Of a DNA stretch of 34,195 nt, positions 17,864 through 25,383 are shown in pieces. Below the pieces are notes generated by a model. The model was given only the letters and a program-made list of their open reading frames with translations, did no database searches and was not told where the DNA came from. Location of the stretch: positions 1 through 34,195 of the forward strand of contig SYDY01000036.1 of NCBI GenBank assembly GCA_005801425.1, in the 5' to 3' direction. This stretch comes from Bdellovibrionales bacterium (GTDB lineage: Bacteria; Myxococcota; XYA12-FULL-58-9; SYDY01). Every line of letters starts with the position of its first letter. Position 1 is the stretch's first letter. A program made the translations under genes and the position numbers.

Positions 17864-19498
17864 ATGACCATTTTTATGGAGAGAATGGGTGTCGTTTTTG
17901 TTGTTTGGGCGTTTGCAGCATGTGGGAGTTCGGCGTCGTCGAACCTTGGATCGCGTTCTGCATGTGATGATCAACTCTGTGGAAATGGCACTTGTGCGGT
18001 GACGGCTGACAGTTACACGTGTACCTGCGACAGCGGCTGGCTTGGTGCGAATTGTGATCAAAATATTAACGACTGCGCGAGCAATCCTTGTGGTGATCAT
18101 GGAACGTGTACGGATGGGATTGCAACATATACGTGCGAGTGCGCCAGCGGCTGGGAGGGTACGAATTGTGATCAAAATATTAACGACTGCGCGAGCAATC
18201 CTTGTGGTGATCATGGAACGTGTACGGATGGCGTTGCAACATATACGTGCGAGTGCGCCAGCGGCTGGGAGGGTACGAATTGTGATCAAAATATTAACGA
18301 CTGCGCGAGCAATCCTTGTGGTGATCATGGAACGTGTACGGATGGGATTGCAACATATACGTGCGAGTGCGCCAGCGGCTGGAGTGGAACGCAATGCAAT
18401 ATGTCAAGCGCATGGACCCAGGTCACCGCGGGCACTGCCCATACCTGTGCCATCAATGCAGGAAAACTATATTGCTGGGGAAAAAATACGTATGGACAGT
18501 TGGGCATCAGCAGCACAGACGCTAAAAATACCCCCACGCAGGTAGGCACCCATTCAGACTGGACGGTGGTGAGTGCTGGGCAGGATCACACCTGTGGTAT
18601 CCATGGTGGTTACCTGAATTGCTGGGGCAGCAATTCTCAGCAACAGTTGGGGCTCATAGCCGATCATGGGAACGGGGCCTGGCAAGAAAGTCCAGCGCAG
18701 CTCGAGGAGAATATTGATTGGATAGCGATTTCAGCGGGTTCGACGCACACCTGTGGGATCCGGCAGCAATCCAATGTGCGCCAGCTCTATTGCTGGGGGG
18801 CTAATACCAATGGGCTCCTCGGAACCGGTGATACGAACCCGGCCAGTTTTCCAACACAAGTCGGCGCGAGTACCAGCTGGTCCGCTGTATCGGCGAATGT
18901 GTATCACACCTGTGGTATCGATGCCGGCAAGCTGTTTTGTTGGGGCAATGCTGCCTATGGGCGATTGGGTGATGGAGCATCTTCTGGGGCTGTGTACGCA
19001 CCGAAGCAAATAGGCACCAACACCGATTGGACCACCGTAGGTGCGGGGCTCCAACTCTCCTGCGCTGTGGGCAGTGCCGATGCCCAGTGCTGGGGGAAGA
19101 ATGATTACGGATGGATTGGCGATGGGGTGCAGAGTATTGCGGGCACCGTAACAGCGCCGCGGCCGGTAACATCACCCTCAGGGGAGAGCGGGGCATCATG
19201 GAGTGATGTGAAAGCCAATGACAACTGTGCGTGTGGTATTTATGGAGGCGGTGCGTATTGTTGGGGCTATGGTGGCGATGGCCAACTGGGCAATGGTGAC
19301 ACAAATATTAGAAAAATACCTACGCCTGTTTCAACGCTTTCTTCCGGCGTGACGCGTATTGCTGTGGGCGACGCGCATGCTTGCGCGATAAGCGATGGAA
19401 AATTGTACTGTTGGGGCATTGGCTACGAAGGTCGGTTGGGAGATGGGAACGCTGATGACCATACTCAAACCACACCACTGCAGGTGGCAGGGCCTTAG
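17864..19498 (+). CDS. EGF-like and RCC1-like lipoprotein
   Basis: A 544-residue exported protein. The signal peptide ends WAFAACGSS, giving a lipidated Cys20. Residues about 34-64, 65-102, 103-140 and 141-178 are four EGF-like domains with six Cys each. The last three contain C-x-D-x4-Y-x-C-x-C, the consensus for Asx hydroxylation, and an N-I-N-D-C entry resembling calcium-binding EGF modules. Residues about 185-540 hold seven RCC1-type units (HTCAINAGKLYCWGKNTYGQ and so on), each with a Cys pair, predicting a disulfide-braced propeller. The start is uncertain: ATG at 17864, 17876 or 17885, none with a good ribosome site; the latest still leaves a signal peptide. It is the second Cys-paired RCC1 lipoprotein of the window. 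Adhesion or ligand binding at the cell surface is the most likely role. Confidence 0.87.
   Translation: MTIFMERMGVVFVVWAFAACGSSASSNLGSRSACDDQLCGNGTCAVTADSYTCTCDSGWLGANCDQNINDCASNPCGDHGTCTDGIATYTCECASGWEGTNCDQNINDCASNPCGDHGTCTDGVATYTCECASGWEGTNCDQNINDCASNPCGDHGTCTDGIATYTCECASGWSGTQCNMSSAWTQVTAGTAHTCAINAGKLYCWGKNTYGQLGISSTDAKNTPTQVGTHSDWTVVSAGQDHTCGIHGGYLNCWGSNSQQQLGLIADHGNGAWQESPAQLEENIDWIAISAGSTHTCGIRQQSNVRQLYCWGANTNGLLGTGDTNPASFPTQVGASTSWSAVSANVYHTCGIDAGKLFCWGNAAYGRLGDGASSGAVYAPKQIGTNTDWTTVGAGLQLSCAVGSADAQCWGKNDYGWIGDGVQSIAGTVTAPRPVTSPSGESGASWSDVKANDNCACGIYGGGAYCWGYGGDGQLGNGDTNIRKIPTPVSTLSSGVTRIAVGDAHACAISDGKLYCWGIGYEGRLGDGNADDHTQTTPLQVAGP
18056..18397 (+). repeat. Three near-identical 114-bp tandem repeats encoding EGF units
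   Basis: Units begin at 18056, 18170 and 18284, each with GATCAAAATATTAACGACTG. Units 1 and 2 differ at only a few positions (for example GGGATT versus GGCGTT); unit 3 diverges only in its last ~15 nt. Since synonymous sites are also identical, the expansion is recent or maintained by recombination. Each unit is exactly 38 codons, so copy number can change without a frameshift. Confidence 0.92.
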
Positions 19499-19632
19499 CG
19501 TGACTTGATTAACGTTGGATCACACTTTGCTTCGCCTACGCATGGGCTCGCGCAAAAATACCACTTCTTGTTCTAAGGCCAGTTCTCATCGAAAAATCTA
19601 TTAAAACTGCGATAGCGGGTTACACTGGTGGT

Positions 19633-21666
19633 ATGGGTAGTCGTCCTGCCAGTTCTTCTCAAGGGCCCCCCCCAATAGCAACAACAGAGGCATCAACTTC
19701 AATGGCAGCTCCTTCGCCCAAAGAAGAAACAAGAGTACACCTCGACCGTTACGTCTCAACGAAAAAAGAATTTTCGTTGAAGGCATCCGCCGCTGGATTT
19801 GCTGTGGGGCTCTTCAAGGGTGCGCGGACGGGTTCAGCCGTCAAGGCATTGGTGGCGCATGACACAAAACTTGCGGATCCCGTTCAGGCGTACCTGATCG
19901 CGGCACGATACAGTCAGGCGATTGATCCCATGGCAAATATGGTGATGGCCGCACGGTCACTTTCTCGTTTGCCAGGATTGCTTGCGGGACCCTATGGTGG
20001 AAGCAATAAGCTTGCCCATGTGGTTGCGACGTTAAATGATTTTTTGGCGCAGGCTGAGTTTGTATTCGGAAGCCCAGGGGATCCACACGTCAATCCCCAA
20101 GAGACAGGGCTTCGTATGCAAATTTTGCTTGCAGCACGTTATCAGTTTTGTGCAGAGCATCGAATGGATCCTGCGTCCATGGATACCGCGGATCGGTGGA
20201 GTCAAAATTTTCCTGGTCATGCAGTATCGATCCTGACGATTGCGCAACAATTGTTGGCTTCACGACCTGCGATTGCATGGCCAAAAGGTTATACACCTTA
20301 TTCTGATGCTGAAATTGGTGCTGCGCTTCATCTTGTCGCAGGCTACAGAGATCCCGTTTTTTCTTTTCTTGGGATGGAACCTGTCGATGAATCCAAAGCA
20401 AAATCGGGCAATGTAAGTTCGGCAAAAAGTGACGCCAATGTTGCTCAGACTGATTTCCACCGTTTACAAACGCTCACACCGGGACAAGGTGCTACGGCGC
20501 TATGTTGTGATGCACTCGAACTTGCCATGAAAACTGTTCAAAACGGGCATCACCATGCTGGAGAACTTCTAAGACCCGAAGTACGTTTGCTAACAGATCT
20601 TGAAGCATTGCAAATATTGCATGCCGATGCGACGACGGTCACGCCAGCACAAAGAGAGTTGGGATTTGTGTGGCTAGAGCAGAGTGCCAATGTTCTGGGC
20701 ATGCAGCCTGCGTATGATGCATTGTGCGCACAGAGGAATGCGATGAATGCAAGTGGGGAACGCCTTTCGATGGCATGGGATGCGAAATCTGCGGCGATTG
20801 CGGCCTACAATACACAGGCGCCTCATGCCAATGCAGTCGAAGAACAACGATTATACGATGCGAGGCATGCTGCAAACGCAGCTTCTTTTGCGGCAGAAGC
20901 TGCCCACAGCGAAGCGACAACTTTTTTTCTGACAGCATATCAGACTGTTGCGCTGGATTTCGCAAATGCTCTCGCAGGCGCGATTGAGTTTTCTCAACAT
21001 CCTGAAGTGGCGGCGCTTGGTCGTGCAGTGCATAACGCGCGCGATGTCCCGGCGACTCTTGCAACGTTGCGTGAAGATGCGCGTGATCTCGATTCACTTT
21101 TTTGGTCTCCAGCGCGGCGTAATATTGATGGTAAATCCCGCGGTGGTATGGGTTTAGGCAAAGAACTTTTGTCATTGATGATGTGGAATGAAGCCGTCAC
21201 ACAGGCTGTACCAGACAATACCATCACGGCGGTCGATGGTCGGTGGCAAGATGCGCAACAACATGCGTGGCTACAGCAAGCGGCTCTTCGGCTCCGTGGG
21301 CCTGAACAAACGGAAGTTCAAAAGAAAATCAATGCTCTCTATCGCGAAGAAAAACCATCGGACAATGATATTAAAAAACGGTCGTTGGAAGCGAATAAAC
21401 TCATTGCGGGTCTTGAAAAATTACATCCGGAGTTGCCGAATTTTACGGGGCTTCCCATCGATCTGGATATGGAAGATGCAAATACCGCATCTGACTTGGC
21501 GCGTGCGATGACACACAATCATATGTTTGAGCGGAAAACGGAAGGCACCATGCCGCACGCAAAATTACCCAAGCGTGGACACAATGCGCTTGGGACACTT
21601 GCGAAACTTTGCATTGCCGAGGTTGTCATGGCGCGAAGATTCGCTGAATCAGAATCTGTGGCTTAA
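19633..21666 (+). CDS. Unrecognised 677-residue helical protein
   Basis: I do not recognise this protein. Residues 1-45 are a low-complexity Ser/Pro/Ala/Thr tail (MGSRPASSSQGPPPIATTEA). The rest is mostly helical and soluble, with no signal peptide, no membrane segment and no enzyme motif that I can identify. An Ala-rich, probably coiled-coil stretch occurs around residues 370-435 (for example YDARHAANAASFAAEAAHSE). The C-terminal part is Lys/Glu-rich and ends MARRFAESESVA. Upstream of the ATG is only a weak GGTGG. The stop codon overlaps the stop codon of the opposite-strand gene by 3 nt, so the pair must have interfering 3' ends. A disordered N-terminus before a helical body recurs in the MORN protein and the 28367-29089 protein. 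Confidence 0.7.
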   Translation: MGSRPASSSQGPPPIATTEASTSMAAPSPKEETRVHLDRYVSTKKEFSLKASAAGFAVGLFKGARTGSAVKALVAHDTKLADPVQAYLIAARYSQAIDPMANMVMAARSLSRLPGLLAGPYGGSNKLAHVVATLNDFLAQAEFVFGSPGDPHVNPQETGLRMQILLAARYQFCAEHRMDPASMDTADRWSQNFPGHAVSILTIAQQLLASRPAIAWPKGYTPYSDAEIGAALHLVAGYRDPVFSFLGMEPVDESKAKSGNVSSAKSDANVAQTDFHRLQTLTPGQGATALCCDALELAMKTVQNGHHHAGELLRPEVRLLTDLEALQILHADATTVTPAQRELGFVWLEQSANVLGMQPAYDALCAQRNAMNASGERLSMAWDAKSAAIAAYNTQAPHANAVEEQRLYDARHAANAASFAAEAAHSEATTFFLTAYQTVALDFANALAGAIEFSQHPEVAALGRAVHNARDVPATLATLREDARDLDSLFWSPARRNIDGKSRGGMGLGKELLSLMMWNEAVTQAVPDNTITAVDGRWQDAQQHAWLQQAALRLRGPEQTEVQKKINALYREEKPSDNDIKKRSLEANKLIAGLEKLHPELPNFTGLPIDLDMEDANTASDLARAMTHNHMFERKTEGTMPHAKLPKRGHNALGTLAKLCIAEVVMARRFAESESVA

Positions 21667-22841
21667 AAATACACAGGCGGCTCAACAACGTGTTGCTGAT
21701 GCAAAAGAAGGGGCTCAACAGCACGCACATGGGGCAATAATTCTGGCACACATGGTCCTGCATCGGATGGCAAATAAACCTGATCCCATCCGGTGAGTGT
21801 CATTCTTTCAAAGTGTGCGAGGATCTCCGCCTTGCGCACTTGATCGGTGTGCATCGTGAGTTCATCGTATGTGCGAGAAGATGGAGGCAGAGGTGTCCAT
21901 ACCTGTGTGTCCAAGCAGCTGGTGATGTTCAGTGTATTGGGGCGTTTAAGCATGCCGAACATGGATGTTTTTTGGGCAGGCGGCTTTACAACGATATCCA
22001 AAAATCCTGAATTTCCCGGAAGCGATTGTGTCGATATTACCGTCAAAGATTGGATGGGTGTATTGTCATCAAGAAGAACGGAAATGTGCGGCTTCTTGCC
22101 TGCGGTCTGCAAATAAAGTGCGATTTTCTGGGTTGCTGGGGCAGATAAAGTGATATCCGAGGCGTCGCCGTCCATTTCGATCACACGTGCCTGCAACTTG
22201 AGAAGCGCCAAGGTGGCGTCAATGGCCCATATCTTGAGGGGAGTGCGTACGTGGGTGCTGATCTCCGCTGAACGGGTTTTTTCAACCGCGATCGATGCGG
22301 CCAACGGTGCGTCCATGCAAAGTTGCATCGGTCCCTTCAGCGAGACGCTGTGTTGCGTAGGCGCGTTCGCGTTGACTGAAACCCATGCATCGTGTGGAAG
22401 ATCGACCGCGAAATCAATGTGATGAAGATTAAATGTGTTGATGTGAATGTTGAAGACAGGGGTCGATGGCGCAAGAGGCACCGTGGCGTTCCATAGGATC
22501 CATGCGCCCTGATCGTCGCGATAGTTCTGAAAACGCACATCCACAGCAATCGTATTTTCAGGGACGCCAGCACGGTAGGTGATCGAGAGCGATGTTGATT
22601 GTGGCATGGATGCTGAGCCTAATGTTGGCAGTGAGAGAGTAAGCCACTTGGAGGTGACCTGTACCCTATCACCGGGCGCAAATCCAAGACGCACAGCAGG
22701 GCAGAGTAGATCATGGGACGCAGCATCAAGCGACAGCATCGCTTTGTTGTATAATCCCGATGCATAGGCGCGCATGGTGCCGTTGCGCACAGGGCCGTTG
22801 TAGCACGTTGTCCCTATGGCTGGGGTATAGCGTGAGGCCAT
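21663..22841 (-). CDS. Unrecognised 392-residue beta-rich protein
   Basis: I do not recognise this protein. It has no signal peptide; the sequence is rich in alternating hydrophobic strands (VFNIHINTFNLHHIDFAVDL, LKIWAIDATLALLKLQARVI) and looks all-beta from residue ~30 to ~310, with a more helical end (RKAEILAHFERMTLTGWDQV). Cys residues are few and unpaired. The ATG at 22841 lacks a clear ribosome site. It converges on the 677-residue gene with overlapping stop codons. Upstream (22842-23021) lie only repeat sequences. A cytoplasmic structural or binding protein is possible; no function can be assigned. Confidence 0.68.
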   Translation of the reverse strand: MASRYTPAIGTTCYNGPVRNGTMRAYASGLYNKAMLSLDAASHDLLCPAVRLGFAPGDRVQVTSKWLTLSLPTLGSASMPQSTSLSITYRAGVPENTIAVDVRFQNYRDDQGAWILWNATVPLAPSTPVFNIHINTFNLHHIDFAVDLPHDAWVSVNANAPTQHSVSLKGPMQLCMDAPLAASIAVEKTRSAEISTHVRTPLKIWAIDATLALLKLQARVIEMDGDASDITLSAPATQKIALYLQTAGKKPHISVLLDDNTPIQSLTVISTQSLPGNSGFLDIVVKPPAQKTSMFGMLKRPNTLNITSCLDTQVWTPLPPSSRTYDELTMHTDQVRKAEILAHFERMTLTGWDQVYLPSDAGPCVPELLPHVRAVEPLLLHQQHVVEPPVYF

Positions 22842-22950
22842 GCGTTCGGCTTTCGGGTAAAAAATGAGAAAACGAATTATAGGTCATAAATCAGCAGGCG
22901 TCTATGCTGGGAATGTATAACTATCAACTCCCCACGCAACCTCAGTGAAG

Positions 22951-23009
22951 AAGTGAATACCCGGCACCATTCACCCATTCACACGGCACCATTCACAGGC
23001 ACCATTCAC
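22951..23009. repeat. Repeat cluster A: 24-bp bipartite site plus two extra half-sites
   Basis: On the minus strand the site reads GTGAATGGT, a 4-nt core GCCG, then GGTATTCACTT, with GTGAAT/ATTCAC as an imperfect dyad. The + strand form GGCACCATTCAC occurs three times (22963-22974, 22985-22996, 22998-23009). The same site with a different core recurs at 24481-24504. It is placed just after the stop of the MORN gene. The pattern suggests a REP-like or integration-related sequence. Confidence 0.75.
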
Positions 23010-23021
23010 ACAGACGTCGTG

Positions 23022-24392
23022 TTACACCACCGCCTCGCCCACGAATTTTCCATTCACAAACAGGCCCTGTTGGATTCTGCCATCTTTGAAGGTAAGTTTA
23101 CCCTCGCCATTTTCTCGACCATCTTTAAATGCACCTACGTATTGATTGCCATATTTGTCGATGTGCGTGCCTTGGCCTTGACGTTGGCCATTGATGAATT
23201 GTCCTTGATAGATGCCACCGTCGGGATAGGTTAGTTTGCCTTGGCCTTGACGTTGGCCATCGACGAATTGTCCTTCGTATTGGGCACCATCTGCGAAGCG
23301 AAGTTTACCAGCGCCATTTTCTTGCCCATGTTGAAATGTACCCACGTATTGATTGCCATATTTGTCGATGTGCGTGCCTTGGCCGTGACGTTTGTTATTT
23401 ACGAATTGTCCTTCGTAGCTGCCACCGTCGGGATAGGTTATTTTGCCTTGGCCTTGACGTTCGCCATTGATGAATTGTCCTTCGTAGATGCCACCGTCGG
23501 GATAGGTAAGTTTGCCTTGGCCGTGACGTTCGCCATTGATGAATTGTCCTTCGTAGATGCCACCGTCGGGATAGGTAAGTTTGCCTTGGCCATTGGGTAT
23601 GCCATCGACGAATTGGCATTCGTAGGTCGTTTTATTGGGAAGGATTATTTTTCCTTGTCCGTGGGGTCTAGAATATTCGTCAAGCTGCCCCGTGTACGTA
23701 CGGCCGTTCGGAAAGGTTACTGTGCCATGGGGCAATAGGTTATGTTCGAATGTTCCTTCATATGTTTTGCCACTTATTTCTGTTATTTTTCCTTTGCCGT
23801 GGAACTCATAATGGGCGAATTTACCTGTGTACGTGTCGCCGTTCGCGTAGGTGAACGTTCCTTTGCCGTGGAACTCGTTATGGGCGAATTCACCTTTGTA
23901 TGTGTCGCCGTTCGCGTAGGTGAAAGTACCTTTGCCGTGGAACTCGTTATGGGCGAATTCACCTTTGTATGTTTCGCCGTCCGCGTAGGTGAACGTTCCT
24001 TTGCCGTGGTGCTCGTTATGGGCGAATTCACCTGTGTACGTGTCGTTGGTCTCGGCGCAGACTTCTTTTCCTTGGCCATGGCGTTTGCCATGGACGAATG
24101 CCCCTTCGTATCTGTCGCCATTCTGTTTGATTTTCACCCCTTCGCCGTGACATCGCCCAAGAAAGTCTTTTGGCCCTGTGTAGACCGATCTTGCGGCGGG
24201 GGCAGGGAGCTCAACAGCTGAGGCAGCGGTGTTGGCAGCGGGGACAACGCCTAGGGTGCCATAACTTTCCACTGGAGCAAGCCAGGCCTGTTTTCGTAGC
24301 AATGGCTTGCGCTCTAACGGGAAATCGTCTTCGGCCCATGATATTGGAGAGGGTGTTTTGCTGCCAGAAGAAATTCTATCATAGTGTGCCAT
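23022..24392 (-). CDS. MORN-repeat protein
   Basis: A 456-residue protein. Residues 1-70 are a low-complexity, probably disordered leader without a signal peptide. Residues from about 72 to the end hold roughly 16 MORN units of 22-24 residues with the consensus Y-x-G-x-F-x-x-G-x-x-H-G-x-G-x-x-x-x-x-D-G. Neighbouring units are highly alike, for example units with FAHNEFHGKGTFTYANGD twice in a row, showing recent internal duplication. MORN repeats form elongated beta-hairpin sheets that bind proteins or phospholipids and are best known in eukaryotes (junctophilins, PIP5 kinases, apicomplexan MORN1). There is no catalytic domain attached. The gene lacks a clear ribosome site at 24392 and is bracketed by direct copies of a 24-bp site. 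A scaffold or an effector acting on a host cell are both possible; the latter is inference only. Confidence 0.9.
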   Translation of the reverse strand: MAHYDRISSGSKTPSPISWAEDDFPLERKPLLRKQAWLAPVESYGTLGVVPAANTAASAVELPAPAARSVYTGPKDFLGRCHGEGVKIKQNGDRYEGAFVHGKRHGQGKEVCAETNDTYTGEFAHNEHHGKGTFTYADGETYKGEFAHNEFHGKGTFTYANGDTYKGEFAHNEFHGKGTFTYANGDTYTGKFAHYEFHGKGKITEISGKTYEGTFEHNLLPHGTVTFPNGRTYTGQLDEYSRPHGQGKIILPNKTTYECQFVDGIPNGQGKLTYPDGGIYEGQFINGERHGQGKLTYPDGGIYEGQFINGERQGQGKITYPDGGSYEGQFVNNKRHGQGTHIDKYGNQYVGTFQHGQENGAGKLRFADGAQYEGQFVDGQRQGQGKLTYPDGGIYQGQFINGQRQGQGTHIDKYGNQYVGAFKDGRENGEGKLTFKDGRIQQGLFVNGKFVGEAVV

Positions 24393-24480
24393 GCTGCATT
24401 CTAATGACGCTATTTGCCATTTTCAATATTAAAATGAGTGAAATAGCCAAGATTAATTTGTATTTTTATTTAAGACAGGA

Positions 24481-24504
24481 AAGTGAATACCACGGACCAT
24501 TCAT
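24481..24504. repeat. Repeat B: 24-bp bipartite site, second copy
   Basis: Same orientation as the copy at 22951-22974. It shares the 11-nt arm AAGTGAATACC and the 8-nt arm ACCATTCA, differing in the 4-nt core. It directly abuts the stop codon of the helical-repeat gene (24505). The two copies are about 1.53 kb apart and enclose the MORN gene and its upstream region. The AT-rich gap 24393-24480 shows nothing else. Confidence 0.72.
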
Positions 24505-25383
24505 CTATCGATGACTTGCTGGCGCAGGCGCCAACTTAAACATTTCGTTCGTTTCTTTCAATCGCAGGTAATGTGCAATGCGATCTTTGTCACCGCGCAG
24601 ATCAATGCGTGCACCCGCACGTTGCAAATTAACCAAAACAGTCATCGTGTTTTCTGAAAGAGCCCGCGCTGTTTCACGAGAAAACGCTTGAGGCACAATG
24701 CGTTCTGCAATGGCCGCCAACACCGTGGGATTAAGTACCGAAGGCAGCGCGATTGAAGCTTTTGCAATACTGTCTGCAACGATTAACAGCAATTCTTGGT
24801 TGTTTGTGTTGTTCGCAATGTTCACCAATGTTTGTAACGTATCGGCATTTGCGTTCAGGGACGCAACACGCGCCGCTTCGCGTTGTGGCACGCCATTTTC
24901 CATCAGAAGCTGTTTGATGGCCATGCGTGCTTCAGGGGTTTGATGGGACGCCAAAGCTCTTGCAGCAGGCCCACGGATGTTGCCGTTGCTACCACGCACC
25001 ATGCTTGCAAGCCACGGCACCACACCAGGGTGTTTGATATATGCAAGGGATGCCACCAAATGGCTGTGCAGAATGTCGCGTTCTTGCCGTTGCAATGATG
25101 GGATATTCACGCCAGGAAATCGTGCAAATGCCTTGGCAGGGGATGGGACAAACCCATCGATGCTTCGCAGGAGTTTCAAAAGCGGTAACGGTTTTTCTTG
25201 GGCGATGCGTTTCACAACCAAGGGCAGCATGTAAGGTCGCTTGATGCGACTTTGCAAATACACCTCGGGTTGCAATGTCGTGAACACGTGCGGATCAAGT
25301 GGCGTGACATTCGCCAGTGAATGATCAAGTTCTGCGAAATAGTTTCCCGCTGCGATGAAGGCACACAGAATTAAAACGTTCAT
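24505..25383 (-). CDS. Membrane-anchored HEAT-like helical-repeat protein, coupled to PAD
   Basis: A 292-residue protein. The ATG at 25383 overlaps the TGA of the preceding PAD gene (ATGA), so translation is coupled and the two form an operon. The N-terminus MNVLILCAFIAAGNYFAELD is a hydrophobic anchor or uncleaved signal. Residues about 90-260 contain helical pairs typical of HEAT/armadillo repeats: HLVASLAYIKHPGVVPWLAS, ARALASHQTPEARMAIKQLL, AARVASLNANADTLQTLVNI. Such folds are protein-binding scaffolds. The residues after 260 (MTVLVNLQRAGARIDLRGDK) look like a further C-terminal helix. With a secreted deiminase upstream, it may hold, position or inhibit the enzyme or its substrate; this is inferred from context. 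Family membership is by pattern only. Confidence 0.72.
   Translation of the reverse strand: MNVLILCAFIAAGNYFAELDHSLANVTPLDPHVFTTLQPEVYLQSRIKRPYMLPLVVKRIAQEKPLPLLKLLRSIDGFVPSPAKAFARFPGVNIPSLQRQERDILHSHLVASLAYIKHPGVVPWLASMVRGSNGNIRGPAARALASHQTPEARMAIKQLLMENGVPQREAARVASLNANADTLQTLVNIANNTNNQELLLIVADSIAKASIALPSVLNPTVLAAIAERIVPQAFSRETARALSENTMTVLVNLQRAGARIDLRGDKDRIAHYLRLKETNEMFKLAPAPASHR

Noticed and set aside
17822-18394. Repetitive 190-residue frame antisense to the EGF repeats
   Set aside because: It is the mirror image of the tandem DNA repeats in 17864-19498; the sense frame has clear EGF domains and a lipoprotein signal.
23241-24221. Open frames on the plus strand across the MORN gene
   Set aside because: Their periodicity only reflects the 69-bp MORN repeats on the minus strand.
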